Origin: Symploca sp. SIO3C6
Lineage (GTDB): Bacteria; Cyanobacteriota; Cyanobacteriia; Cyanobacteriales; Coleofasciculaceae
NCBI GenBank assembly: GCA_010692425.1
Contig: JAAHHJ010000035.1
Location: 1-61,253 of the forward strand
Direction of reading: 5' to 3'
Length of the DNA stretch: 61,253 bases
Position numbers and translations under genes: made by a program. The notes beneath the pieces were generated by a model. It saw only the letters and a program-made list of their open reading frames with translations, did no database searches and was not told the DNA's origin. This document shows, in pieces, positions 17,572 through 27,094 of this stretch. Each line of letters begins with the position of its first letter. Position 1 is the first letter of the stretch.

Positions 17572-18654
17572 TCAAGCAATCGTTACTTCCTCAGACAAGT
17601 AGACATCTTGGATCATGTGGAACAATTTTACACCTTCTTCAAGGGGTCTTTGAAAAGTCTTACGACCGGAAATTAGCCCACAACCACCAGCACGTTTATT
17701 AATCACAGCTGTGCGAACCGCCTCAGCAAAGTCATTTTTACCTGAGGCACCACCAGAATTAATCAAACCAGCACGACCAGCATAACAGTTAAGCACCTGA
17801 TAGCGGGTTAGATCAATCGGGTGATCACTGCTTAATTGGGAGTAGACTCGTTCATTGGTTCTACCATATTTGTTGCCAGTAGCTTTGGCAACTGCCCCGT
17901 AACCATTGTTACATTCAGGGAGTTTTTGCTTAATAATATCGGCTTCGATAGTAACACCTAAGTGGTTGGCTTGACCTGTGAGGTCAGCGGCAAGGTGATA
18001 GTCTTGGTCTTGCTTGAAAGCATTATTGCGGAGATAGCACCAGAGAATAGTTGCCATACCCAGTTTGTGGGCGTGGGCAAAGGCACGGCTCACTTCCTGA
18101 ATTTGGCGTGTAGAGTTCTCCGAGCCGAAGTAAATTGTAGCTCCCACAGCGAGGGTCCCTAAGTTCCAGGCTTGCTCAACATCAGCAAACATTACCTGGT
18201 CAGATTGATTAGGATAACTCAGCAGTTCATTGTGGTTGAGTTTGACAATTAAAGGGATGCGGTGGGCATATTTACGAGAAACCATGCCCAAAACACCCAG
18301 GGTGGTAGCAACTGCATTGCAACCGCCTTCGAGGGCAAGTTTAATGATATTTTCAGGATCAAAGTAGGCAGGGTTGGGTGCAAAGGAGGCAGCTGCGGAG
18401 TGTTCTATCCCTTGATCTACTGGGAGAATAGAGAGATAGCCAGTGTTGGCAAGACGTCCAGTCGAGTACAATTGCTGTAGACTGCGCAGCACTTGCGGTG
18501 AACGATCGCTATTGACAAAAATACGTTCAACCCAGTCAGGGCCAGGTAAATGCAACAGCTGTTTTGAGACTTTAGCCTGGTAGGTGAGCAAGTTTTCTGC
18601 TTCTTCTCCCAACCAGGATTGAATAGATTGAGGTGCCGATAGTGTAGCGGTCAT
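17572..18654 (-). CDS. fbaB: Class I fructose-bisphosphate aldolase, DhnA/FbaB type
   Basis: This 360-residue Schiff-base aldolase interconverts fructose-1,6-bisphosphate and two triose phosphates in glycolysis and the Calvin cycle. It resembles E. coli FbaB nearly end to end: [76 protein letters not shown] and [11 protein letters not shown]. The Lys of IPLIVKLNH or the region near GRKTF would carry the Schiff base in this family. It is a single gene. The upstream 250 bp contains a long G-rich inverted repeat. Confidence 0.95.
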   Translation of the reverse strand: MTATLSAPQSIQSWLGEEAENLLTYQAKVSKQLLHLPGPDWVERIFVNSDRSPQVLRSLQQLYSTGRLANTGYLSILPVDQGIEHSAAASFAPNPAYFDPENIIKLALEGGCNAVATTLGVLGMVSRKYAHRIPLIVKLNHNELLSYPNQSDQVMFADVEQAWNLGTLAVGATIYFGSENSTRQIQEVSRAFAHAHKLGMATILWCYLRNNAFKQDQDYHLAADLTGQANHLGVTIEADIIKQKLPECNNGYGAVAKATGNKYGRTNERVYSQLSSDHPIDLTRYQVLNCYAGRAGLINSGGASGKNDFAEAVRTAVINKRAGGCGLISGRKTFQRPLEEGVKLFHMIQDVYLSEEVTIA

Positions 18655-18766
18655 ATCGCTGTTTCCTCAGAGTTTTAACACTATATTGATCATACTGAAC
18701 TTCAATAAAGCTAAAACGTAGCCATTTTTCGTGACTACGCCTGTACTAAGTTAAGTTTTAACAACA

Positions 18767-18823
18767 GGGTATGGGGTGTGGGTAAAGAATCAGGAGCTGG
18801 TTATATTTCCACACCCTATACCC
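18767..18823. repeat. 15 bp inverted repeat, G/T-rich
   Basis: GGGTATGGGGTGTGG (18767-18781) and CCACACCCTATACCC (18809-18823) are complementary except for one pair. It lies upstream of the aldolase gene and downstream of the SGNH esterase gene, so it could be the 3' hairpin of the latter only if transcription runs from the other strand. The function is unclear. Confidence 0.5.
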
Positions 18824-18907
18824 TTTTCTGGGTGCAGGGTTAAAATCCCCGACTTGCAGCAAGTTGCTCTCCCGTAAGGTGGGGTTAAATCCCCATCTCC
18901 AAGCTCC

Positions 18908-19930
18908 CTACACCCTCATTAACTTTCGGCGCTTGAGTACAAAAGCCACGCCGGAAGCACCAAAAGCCAATAAACTCAAAACAGAGGTTGGTTCAGGAAC
19001 ACTAGCAGGAGGTTGGGGCTCTAGGGCATTTAAGGCTAAGTCTCCAACTAGTCTGTGAGCTCTAGTTGTCGGATGCAGGTCATCCCAGAAGAAAAATTGT
19101 TGTTGTACTTCTGGATTGGCAGCACATTCAAGGTTATTTAAACAAATTTCAGTTACATTTGTAAAACCAAGTTGTCCTTGTAAGGCTTCATTAAATAGGG
19201 AGTTTATATCAAGAGATATAAAGTTGATATCAGCACCTAAGCCCTGACCCAAATTTTCCAGTTGCTGATTATGTACTGTAGTTAAATCATTGAGGTTTTC
19301 CGCAAGTGGGGTATTAAAAGTGCGCGGAATTTCTCCTAAATCTGGCAAATTAACAAACATGATATTTTTAGCACCGATTTCGACTAGTGAATCCAAAGCA
19401 TTCGATAAATTGTTGATTGTCTGGTCAGTGGTCTCAAAGGGTGTAAAAGTAGTGCTATCAGTGGGCAAATAATCATTGGCACCAGCCCAGACGATATAAA
19501 GCGCATTGGGGTCAGCCAACTGGTTGGGAGGTAGAATACTCTCAAATAGGGCAATCTGTTGTTGTAATCCAGGTAACTCAGGAGCGCCAGTGTTATCAAT
19601 GCCTGTGGTGGCTCCTCCAAAAGCGAAGTTTACGCCTTGGGTAGGGGTAACGCCAGGAGTAAGGTTAGTAGAAGCAATGGGATTTAATCCTAAATCCTGT
19701 GCCAGATAATCGATCCAATTGGAACTATTGGAAAAACGCCCCTCAAAGTAGGGAGGTGGAGGAAAACCGCTCCCAGTTGCTTCGAGAGTAACATTGAAAA
19801 TATTTCCCTGATCGGAAATACTATCTCCAAAGACATACATCCCACTAAATGAAAATGTGGATGCTGTTGCTTTGAGTGGCAACAAGAAAGAGAAAAGGAA
19901 TAATCCGCTGGCGACAATTTGTTTCTTCAT
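18908..19930 (-). CDS. SGNH/GDSL-family esterase with PEP-CTERM anchor
   Basis: This is a 340-residue exported hydrolase. An N-terminal signal peptide (KKQIVASGLFLFSFLLPLKATAS) is followed by the catalytic Ser motif GDSISDQGN. The oxyanion Gly/Asn appear in FAFGGAT and WAGANDYL, and the C-terminal Asp-x-x-His in FFWDDLHPTTRAH. The last 25 residues, VPEPTSVLSLLAFGASG followed by a hydrophobic segment and KRRK, are a PEP-CTERM sorting signal. The protein is therefore probably processed and attached to the surface or exopolysaccharide. It belongs to the plant-GDSL/phospholipase-like branch. The substrate is unknown. Confidence 0.92.
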   Translation of the reverse strand: MKKQIVASGLFLFSFLLPLKATASTFSFSGMYVFGDSISDQGNIFNVTLEATGSGFPPPPYFEGRFSNSSNWIDYLAQDLGLNPIASTNLTPGVTPTQGVNFAFGGATTGIDNTGAPELPGLQQQIALFESILPPNQLADPNALYIVWAGANDYLPTDSTTFTPFETTDQTINNLSNALDSLVEIGAKNIMFVNLPDLGEIPRTFNTPLAENLNDLTTVHNQQLENLGQGLGADINFISLDINSLFNEALQGQLGFTNVTEICLNNLECAANPEVQQQFFFWDDLHPTTRAHRLVGDLALNALEPQPPASVPEPTSVLSLLAFGASGVAFVLKRRKLMRV

Positions 19931-20656
19931 GGTAGTTTTAGCTCCTGCTATTTTTGACTAATTCTCTGCCCTGAGATACATGAATTTTTCCAAGAACAGT
20001 GATGTCCATCTAACTTTAGATTCCTTATTTCCTCCTAACACCAGTAGATTACTCAATCAAATAGACTGGCTATAAAAAAAAATAAGTGTGCTTGTTTTTT
20101 AACGTACAGTTGCAATTAATTTTATATTTTCTGTACTATACAATTACAAGTAAAACTATAAAAATTTACACTATCTTTGCAGGCTCATGAAGTTATTTTA
20201 AAGAATAATGTTAAGCTGGGTAAGAATAACTCTAACATAGCAAAGTCGGCAACTATCCTGACTCACAAGCTTTTGCTGAGGGCTTCTCTGTTAACCTTTT
20301 GTGATCCAGAAAAAGGCTATGAAAGGAAAAGGTACATCTATAAAACAAAGTAGGCAATGCATAAAGTGTCACATACATCTTGCCATCTCCAGTCTGGCAT
20401 GACAGCTTAGGCACAGAAATGGATAAAGCCTGTTGTCAATTGCACTTTAGAGAGAAAGTTTTTGGCATGAGATGGCGCTGATAGCCTACACTGCTTAAAA
20501 TGACTAAAAAACAAAGAGTAGGGAGGTAGATTTTTATCCTTTAGATTTTTATCCTTGGTCATGTACTAGTACCCGCTTTCTATGTCTTAGTAGAAAATTC
20601 CGGTGTAACCGGAGTCTGGATGACAAACTCTTGTAAATAGCCTTAACCCCCCTCTG
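19931..20656. other. 726 bp intergenic region upstream of the STAND gene
   Basis: No ORF can be supported. Near the 3' end, ATTTTTATCCTT is directly repeated (about 20530-20560), and TCCGGT-GTA-ACCGGA (20599-20613) is a perfect short dyad 44 bp before the GTG start of the next gene. It could be an operator. Confidence 0.4.
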
Positions 20657-23600
20657 GTGAGTAGTCATAATCAGAACTCTCTCAAAACTCTAATCCGGGC
20701 AATTAGCAGGTCTGGTAAAAATTTTTCATTAATTTTAGCGCGTTGCAACTACGGGGTGTTGCGAGAGCAAATTTCACAACAGTTGCAGAAGGAATGTCCT
20801 GTTGAGATTAAATCTCTGATTTTAAAAAACTCCATAAAAACCCTTCATAGCACCATTACTTCAGAACTTGGTCAAGAAGTACCTACTGCCTTGATGGTAT
20901 TTGGCTTGGAGTCAGTCATCGCTCTTGAGCAAGTACTAAGGGCAACCAATCCAGTACGAGAAGAGTTTCGCACATTTTCCTTTCCCTTAGTATTGTGGGT
21001 TAATGATAAAATTTTGCAAAAGCTGATTCGTTTAGTGCCAGACTTTGAGAGCTGGGCAACTACTGTCGAGTTTCAACTCACCACTGACGAATTAATAAAT
21101 TTTATCAAACAAACCACAGATCAAGTATTTGCTCAAGTTTTAGACCCAAATGCCAGTATTTTCCTCGATAATGCGCTCCTCAATCTTCATCTTGTTTCTC
21201 CACTTTACCCGGAACTAGAATCAGCTCAAGCCCAACTCAAGCGTCAGGGGATTAGTTTAGACCCAGAGTTAGAAGCTAGTTTAGAATTTGTCCTTGGTCG
21301 TCATGCTAATGATACTCTCGAAAAATCAAAGCAACATTATCAGCGTTCTTTAGAACTTTGGCAGCAAACCAAGAATACAGAGCGTTACGCCTGCTTACTC
21401 TTCTATTTAGGCTTGTGGTGGCGTACATACCTTTTAGAAAATCGAGACCATTCTTATCGTGCTTACCTTCAAGCTAAGGATAATTTTCAGCAAGCTGTGT
21501 GGGTATTGGAGCATGCCCAGCGTCTAGATCTAGTAGGCAAATTTATCAACGCCCTGTGTGATACCCTACAACGTCTGAGGTATTGGAATGAGTTAGAGAC
21601 AGTTGCAAAAAAAGCCTTAGCACTACACCAGCAAGGGCTTCAGCTGTTTAGATTAGCGCGAGTTTACGGCTTTTTAGCTGAAGTGGCGCTGTCAAAAACA
21701 GACTTTACTGGGGCAAAAGCCTATGCTCAACTAGCACTGTTTCTACTGACCAACGCCCAAGACGAGAACCCTACTCCCATTTCGGCAGAGGAGATTGCCA
21801 ATTTAGACGGGGAGAGGTCCTTGCATCAAGGTTGGTATTTATTCTCCCTAGCTAAAGCCCAATCATCACTAGGAGAAATTCAAGAATCACTTAAAACCTT
21901 AGAAGCTGCCAAGGCAACCACTAAATCCCAATATGATCCAGAATTATACATTCAGATTCTGGAAGAGTTACGTACACTCTACTTTCAGCAGGGAGATTAT
22001 CTCCAAGCCTTCCAAATTAAGCAACAGAGGCGCTCAGTTGAACATCAGTATGGCTTCAGAGCCTTTATAGGTGCTGGGAAACTACAACCAAAACAACAGG
22101 CAACCAATCCCGCCTTACACCACATTCAGCCGCAAGGAACTGTTGCTCCAGAAATAGAGGCTTCTGGTAGACAGCAAGATGTTTATCGTCTGATTCAGCG
22201 TTTAGGTCGCGATGACTGTAAACTAACGGTTATCCACGGACAGTCAGGTGTAGGTAAAAGTTCTTTAGTGCAAGCGGGGTTAATACCCACTTTGAAACAG
22301 CAACCCCTAGGTACCCGCGAGGTTTTACCGGTATTGCAGCAAGTTTATAGTGATTGGATTCCCAAATTGGGAGCATGTTTAGCCCAAACACTGGTAGAGA
22401 CGCAAAATTGCTTTTGTCTATGTAGTTCTACAGGGGAGCCGTCGCCATACCCAGCAATAACTCTAAGTTGCGACTTTGACAATATGTCGGAGCCAGTAAC
22501 CCTTGATTCCACTAGAGCGATCCTAGAGCAATTGCAAAAAAATGCTGCAAATCATTTTTTGAGTGTCCTCATTTTTGACCAATTTGAAGAATTCTTTTTC
22601 ATTAATAAAGACCCGGCACAAAGAAAAATATTTTATGACTTTTTGCGGGATTGTTTGGAAATATCCTATGTTAAGGTTATCCTTTCACTTCGAGAAGATC
22701 ATTTATCTTATTTGCTTGAGTGTACCCGTTATACTAATTTAGAAATTCTCAATAATGATATACTCGACCGAAATATTTTGTTTTACTTCGGTAATTTTTC
22801 GCCATTAAACGCTAAGTCAATTATTAAGAATTTTACGAAACAAGCTAATTTTAACTTGGAATCAGAATTAATTGATGAACTGGTCAAGGATTTAGCAGAA
22901 GAACTAGGAGAAGTCCGTCCTATTGAATTGCAAGTTGTGGGTTCACAATTACAAGCTGAGGAAATTACCACTCTTGCCAAATATCGGCGCTTTGGTCCTA
23001 AGGCAAAACTAGTGGAGCGCTTTTTAGAACAAGTAATTAAAGACTGTGGCCCAGAAAATGAAAATGTGGCGCGGCTAGTTCTGTATTTATTAACTGATGA
23101 AAATGGTACTCGCCCTTTTAAGCATCGTCAGGAATTAGAACAATCCTTATCAGAACTAGCAGAAGCTGAAAAATTAGATTTAGTCTTAGAGATTTTGGTG
23201 AAATCAGGTTTGGTAGTAGTTTTATCAGAAGTTCAGGCTGAAAGTTATCAGTTGGTTCACGATTATCTAGTAGTTTTTATCAGAAAACAACAGAATCTAT
23301 TGTCAAGGTTACAAAAACAAAGAAGAGAACTACTACACAAACAAGCAGAAATTATCCGTAAGCAAGCAGAAATTAAGCGATTGCTCAGGGTGAGATGGTT
23401 GTTAGGAGCAGCAGTAGCTGTGGGCATCACTCTGGCAGTCTTTGCCAGTTGGGCAGAGCGTCAGCGACAACTAGCAGTTACTAATGAAATTAAGGCTCAT
23501 GCTGACTCTTCAGAGGCACTCTTTGCCGTCGATAAACCCTTTGAAGCTTTGCTGGAAGGTTTAATCGCTGCTAAACAACTCAAATATGCACCCTGGGTAG

Positions 23601-25519
23601 AAGCTAATACTATTGCTAAGGTACTTACGGAACTCAGGCATGCTGTTTATGGAACTCAAGAGTACAATCGGCTCGAGGATCATAAAAATAGTATCTATCG
23701 GGTAAGTTTCAGCCCCAATGGTAAAACTATTGCTTCTGCTAGTAGCGATCGCACTGTTAAGCTCTGGAGTAGCGATGGTAGACTGCTAAAAACCCTCAAA
23801 GGTCATGATGATGGCGTATTTGGCGTTAGTTTTAGTCCTGATGGCAACATAGTTGCCTCAGCAAGCTTAGATGACACCGTAATACTCTGGAGTATTAGGG
23901 GAAAAAGATTAAAGACTTTAGAAGAACATGCTGATGATGTCCTTAGTGTCATTTTCAGTCCTGATGGTCAAACTATCGCCTCTGCTAGTGCAGACAAGAC
24001 AATTAAACTCTGGAGTAGGAACGGCAAGTTAAAAGCTACTTTCAGAGGACACAAAGATTCTGTCCGAGATTTAAGTTTCAGCCCTGATGGACAGACTCTT
24101 GCCTCGGCAAGTTTTGATGGCACAATTAAATTTTGGAGCCTTGATGGCAGAGTAATCAAAACTTTCCAGGCACATGATTCTTACGTGCTGAGTGTCAGTT
24201 TTAGCCCAGATGGGAGGACTTTGGCTTCGGTCGGTGTTGATGGCACAATTAAAATTTGGGGTATCGATGGTAACTTGCTACAAACTATCAAGGGACACGA
24301 AGAGGCTGTCAGTAGCGTTAGCTTTAGCCCTGACGGCAAGACGATTGCTTCAGCAAGTACAGACAGAACCATCAAACTCTGGAGTCGCCAAGGCAATTTG
24401 CTCAAAACCCTCAAGGGACATCAATATTGGGTCAATAGTGTTAGTTTTAGCCCAGATAGCAAAACTCTCGCCTCTGCCAGTGGTGACTTTACTGTTAGAC
24501 TTTGGAATCTAAATAGCGTCGCTGCCAAAACTCTCAGGGGACACGAGGGTAGAATTAGCAAGGTGAGTTTTAGTCCTAACTCTCAAATAATTGCTTCTGC
24601 CAGTCCGGACAAAACTGTTAAACTTTGGAATATAAACGAATTTGAGCTGTGGCAAACTGGTCAGAGACTCAGGAGTAATCTAGAGCATGACAAGGCTGTG
24701 TGGAGTGCTAGCTTCTCACCTGATGGTAAGACCATTGCTTCTGCTGGTGCCAACAAAGCCATCAAGCTCTGGGACTTAAATGGTAACTTTTTAAAAACTC
24801 TCATAGGCCATAGTGATAGCGTTTTGGGCGTCAGTTTCAGCCGAGATGGTAAAACAATTGCCTCTGCTAGCAGGGATAAGACGATTAAACTTTGGAGCCT
24901 TGATGGTAAATTACTCAAAACTTTAATCGGACACCAGGAGCCAGTCAATTGGATCAGTTTTAGCCCCCATGGTCAAATAATTGCCTCTGCTAGTGATGAC
25001 ATGAGTGTGAAACTGTGGAACTTAGATGGTACTTTACTTAACACCTTAGAGGGACACAGTGATTGGGTTCTAGATGTTAGTTTTAGCCCCGATGGCAAGA
25101 TGATTGCTTCTGCTAGTCGGGATGGAAAAGTTAAACTGTGGAATTTAGAGGGCAAGGAATTAAAAACCCTTGAACTTGGAGAGCGTACTAATCAAGACTA
25201 TAGTGTCAGCTTTAGTCCCAACGGTAAGATGATTGCCTCTGCTAGTCGAGACTCGACGGTAAAATTGTGGGACTTAGAAGGCAGATTGCTGATTAAGCTT
25301 AAGGGACATCAGGGTGCAGTCAGGTGGGTTCGTTTTAGCCCGGATGGTAAAATGATTGCCTCTGGAGGTGATGACGAAACCGTGATTCTGTGGGATTTAG
25401 AACATTTAACGCTTAATGATTTACTCGCCCAAGGTTGCACTCAAGCTGGTGACTATCTTAAGCATAATCCGAACTTAAGCGGTAGCGATCGCACTCTTTG
25501 TGATTATGGACTATTTTAG
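20657..25519 (+). CDS. STAND NTPase with TPR-like, transmembrane and 14 WD40 repeats
   Basis: This is a 1620-residue signalling NTPase. Residues 1-170 form an N-terminal domain (LILARCNYG, then FPLVLWVND) that I recall from other cyanobacterial proteins of this type. About 180-470 is helical and TPR-like. The STAND NTPase follows, with Walker A GQSGVGKSS near 530 and Walker B LIFDQFEEFF near 638, then LREDHLSYLL. A single hydrophobic segment (about 913-935) could be a membrane anchor. From about 1010 to 1585 there are 14 WD40 repeats (each SFSPDGK.IASAS.D.T.KLW), enough for two seven-bladed propellers. Such proteins are switched on by a ligand sensed by the repeats. Roles include regulation and antiviral defence. 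Translation starts at GTG. Confidence 0.88.
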   Translation: MSSHNQNSLKTLIRAISRSGKNFSLILARCNYGVLREQISQQLQKECPVEIKSLILKNSIKTLHSTITSELGQEVPTALMVFGLESVIALEQVLRATNPVREEFRTFSFPLVLWVNDKILQKLIRLVPDFESWATTVEFQLTTDELINFIKQTTDQVFAQVLDPNASIFLDNALLNLHLVSPLYPELESAQAQLKRQGISLDPELEASLEFVLGRHANDTLEKSKQHYQRSLELWQQTKNTERYACLLFYLGLWWRTYLLENRDHSYRAYLQAKDNFQQAVWVLEHAQRLDLVGKFINALCDTLQRLRYWNELETVAKKALALHQQGLQLFRLARVYGFLAEVALSKTDFTGAKAYAQLALFLLTNAQDENPTPISAEEIANLDGERSLHQGWYLFSLAKAQSSLGEIQESLKTLEAAKATTKSQYDPELYIQILEELRTLYFQQGDYLQAFQIKQQRRSVEHQYGFRAFIGAGKLQPKQQATNPALHHIQPQGTVAPEIEASGRQQDVYRLIQRLGRDDCKLTVIHGQSGVGKSSLVQAGLIPTLKQQPLGTREVLPVLQQVYSDWIPKLGACLAQTLVETQNCFCLCSSTGEPSPYPAITLSCDFDNMSEPVTLDSTRAILEQLQKNAANHFLSVLIFDQFEEFFFINKDPAQRKIFYDFLRDCLEISYVKVILSLREDHLSYLLECTRYTNLEILNNDILDRNILFYFGNFSPLNAKSIIKNFTKQANFNLESELIDELVKDLAEELGEVRPIELQVVGSQLQAEEITTLAKYRRFGPKAKLVERFLEQVIKDCGPENENVARLVLYLLTDENGTRPFKHRQELEQSLSELAEAEKLDLVLEILVKSGLVVVLSEVQAESYQLVHDYLVVFIRKQQNLLSRLQKQRRELLHKQAEIIRKQAEIKRLLRVRWLLGAAVAVGITLAVFASWAERQRQLAVTNEIKAHADSSEALFAVDKPFEALLEGLIAAKQLKYAPWVEANTIAKVLTELRHAVYGTQEYNRLEDHKNSIYRVSFSPNGKTIASASSDRTVKLWSSDGRLLKTLKGHDDGVFGVSFSPDGNIVASASLDDTVILWSIRGKRLKTLEEHADDVLSVIFSPDGQTIASASADKTIKLWSRNGKLKATFRGHKDSVRDLSFSPDGQTLASASFDGTIKFWSLDGRVIKTFQAHDSYVLSVSFSPDGRTLASVGVDGTIKIWGIDGNLLQTIKGHEEAVSSVSFSPDGKTIASASTDRTIKLWSRQGNLLKTLKGHQYWVNSVSFSPDSKTLASASGDFTVRLWNLNSVAAKTLRGHEGRISKVSFSPNSQIIASASPDKTVKLWNINEFELWQTGQRLRSNLEHDKAVWSASFSPDGKTIASAGANKAIKLWDLNGNFLKTLIGHSDSVLGVSFSRDGKTIASASRDKTIKLWSLDGKLLKTLIGHQEPVNWISFSPHGQIIASASDDMSVKLWNLDGTLLNTLEGHSDWVLDVSFSPDGKMIASASRDGKVKLWNLEGKELKTLELGERTNQDYSVSFSPNGKMIASASRDSTVKLWDLEGRLLIKLKGHQGAVRWVRFSPDGKMIASGGDDETVILWDLEHLTLNDLLAQGCTQAGDYLKHNPNLSGSDRTLCDYGLF

Positions 25520-25547
25520 CCGCAGATTGATTAGTCTTGATGTTCTT

Positions 25548-26453
25548 TTAACTATCCTTCAATCTTTGAACTTCTTCTAGAGTCAGCCCTGTATTTTGAC
25601 TAACACTTTCTTCATCCAAAACCTCAAGTAAGCGCTTGGCAATTTCGATTTTAGTTTCCTGAATTCCTTGTTCGCGTCCTTGTTCGCGTCCTTGTTCTAG
25701 TCCTTGCTCTAGTCCTTGTTCTAGTCCTTGTTCAAGCCCTTGTCTAAGGGCTTTTTTCATAGCATTCTTCTGGTCATGAATATAGACTTCCCGCTGTTCT
25801 AAATTTTCAAATTCTTCTCTACTTAAATTAGCTTGATTAGCCACTTCAAAAGCTTTCTGAATTTCCGGAACTTCACTCATATTATCTGGTACACTATCCA
25901 ATTGTTTTGCACTCTTAAGAAAATATAACCACTTATCAGTTAGTGTTTCTAAGTCCGAGATTTGTTTGTTAAATTTTGGCAACTCCACAAATACTAATTC
26001 AATGTCATAGATTGGATAATCAATTAAGTAATCTTTTTCCTTAAGTAGAAAGCGAGAAATTATTTTATCTAGCCCAGCGAACATCTCAAAATCTGTAATT
26101 GTCAAAGCAACCACCGGATTGAGAAGAGTGTAATCATCCCCTGAGTCTAGTTGAGTAGAATAGGATTTCGCAGCATTATAAAGAATTCGCTTCTCAAATC
26201 CCTCTAAGTTCAAAATCTGCATTTCGATAATCACTATTTTATTGCTAGTGACTTTAGCTTTAACATCTAGATAAGTATCTTTTAGTCCACGGATTTTGGG
26301 TACAAGGTAGGGATTGAGAATTTCTAAATCTTGAATAGTGGGACGACCTTCGTAGAGAATGCCATTCAAGAAGCTGATGAGAATATCTTTACTCTGTTGA
26401 GAGCCAAAAATTTTCTTGAAAGCAAAATCTGTCTTGGGATTTATAAAAATCAT
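25548..26453 (-). CDS. Rpn-family PD-(D/E)XK nuclease/transposase-like protein
   Basis: This 301-residue protein is of the Rpn (recombination-promoting nuclease, PDDEXK transposase-like) family. It begins with the diagnostic INPKTDFAFKKIFG and FLNGIL. A nuclease-like core follows (DTYLDVKAK, then IVIIEMQ, supplying the D...ExQ/K residues). The C-terminal part contains LEQREVYIHDQKNAMKKALRQGLE, then tandem QGLE/QGRE units encoded by 12 bp repeats. The ATG at 26453 is chosen because the longer frame (to 26594) reads through low-complexity DNA. It is convergent with the STAND gene, the stops being 28 bp apart. These genes are numerous and variable in cyanobacteria. Confidence 0.88.
   Translation of the reverse strand: MIFINPKTDFAFKKIFGSQQSKDILISFLNGILYEGRPTIQDLEILNPYLVPKIRGLKDTYLDVKAKVTSNKIVIIEMQILNLEGFEKRILYNAAKSYSTQLDSGDDYTLLNPVVALTITDFEMFAGLDKIISRFLLKEKDYLIDYPIYDIELVFVELPKFNKQISDLETLTDKWLYFLKSAKQLDSVPDNMSEVPEIQKAFEVANQANLSREEFENLEQREVYIHDQKNAMKKALRQGLEQGLEQGLEQGLEQGREQGREQGIQETKIEIAKRLLEVLDEESVSQNTGLTLEEVQRLKDS
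25668..25747 (-). repeat. 12 bp tandem repeat encoding QG(L/R)E units
   Basis: About six imperfect copies of a 12 bp unit (TTGTTCTAGTCC on the plus strand) lie inside the Rpn-family gene. They keep the reading frame, so copy-number change would only lengthen or shorten the tail of the protein. Confidence 0.7.
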
Positions 26454-26637
26454 TTGTTTAACCTCGTTAGATAGAGGGAGATGGGTAGATGGGGAGATGG
26501 GGAGACGTGCAGATGATGAATGATTAATTATTCGCCTCCTAAACTCCTGATTCCTGACTTCCGCTTTTCTGGAAACTAGTGAAAATGCATGCACAAAAGC
26601 TTATCTCCATTGTTCTCTTGCTTCTCTGCTCCCTCCC

Positions 26638-26850
26638 TTACTCTTCGACAACTTCAATTAAGTCTTCAATCATAACCTCAAAGGTGCGAGCCAGCTTTTG
26701 CAGTGCTGTTACATCAACCGTTGCCAATCCAGGAGAACGAGCATAATTTTTGAGCGCACTGTAGCCAACACCTGAGCGCTCAGCAACCTCCTTCAATGTC
26801 CAACCTCTCTCATTAGCAAATTCTTGAATCCGCAACTTAACCAAGCCCAT
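26638..26850 (-). CDS. XRE-family helix-turn-helix regulator
   Basis: This is a 70-residue Cro/CI-type DNA-binding protein, essentially one HTH domain: TLKEVAERSGVGYSALKNYARSPGLATVDVTALQKLARTFEV. The acidic tail IEDLIEVVEE follows. The ATG at 26850 is preferred over a TTG at 26859. A perfect 9 bp inverted repeat begins 8 bp upstream of the ATG, so autoregulation is likely (inferred). It is upstream of the Rpn gene on the same strand. No toxin-like partner is seen beside it. Confidence 0.85.
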   Translation of the reverse strand: MGLVKLRIQEFANERGWTLKEVAERSGVGYSALKNYARSPGLATVDVTALQKLARTFEVMIEDLIEVVEE

Positions 26851-26857
26851 CCTTGAC

Positions 26858-26879
26858 AAAGGTCAAGTATTTGACCTTT
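26858..26879. promoter_or_regulatory. Palindromic operator upstream of the XRE gene
   Basis: AAAGGTCAA (26858-26866), GTAT, then TTGACCTTT (26871-26879) form a perfect 9+4+9 dyad immediately before the XRE gene start. A repressor dimer here would block initiation, so this is the probable binding site of the adjacent HTH protein. Confidence 0.7.
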
Positions 26880-26971
26880 AATATTTATCAGTTCACAAGT
26901 AATCGCCCTTCAGTTGTCTAGGCCGCAGGGCGATTACCGAAAAATCCCCAAATAAATTGGAGGCAAATTCC

Positions 26972-27094
26972 ATGATATCAAGACCACAGCTGCTTATGGT
27001 CAAAGACAAGGAGAATCAAGAAAAATTAATCAAAGTGATTGAAGGTGATTTCCCCCAAATGCAATCTTTGAAGCTAGTGATTCATGCAAACTAA
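26972..27094 (+). CDS. Small ORF (40 aa) overlapping the GalU-like gene
   Basis: An ATG at 26972 has a strong Shine-Dalgarno sequence GGAGG at 26959-26963, 8 bp upstream. The frame encodes 40 residues (beginning MISRPQLLMVKDK, ending SLKLVIHAN) and stops with TAA at 27092-27094. The next gene starts at 27084, inside this ORF, and has no separate good ribosome site, so translational coupling is likely. The product matches nothing I know. It may be a leader peptide or the surviving 3' end of a larger gene that once overlapped the GalU-like gene. Confidence 0.6.
   Translation: MISRPQLLMVKDKENQEKLIKVIEGDFPQMQSLKLVIHAN

Noticed and set aside
23968-25155. Several minus-strand ORFs inside the WD40 region
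   Set aside because: They mirror the repeated WD40 coding units. Repeat composition alone keeps the frames open, and none shows its own start context or known domain.
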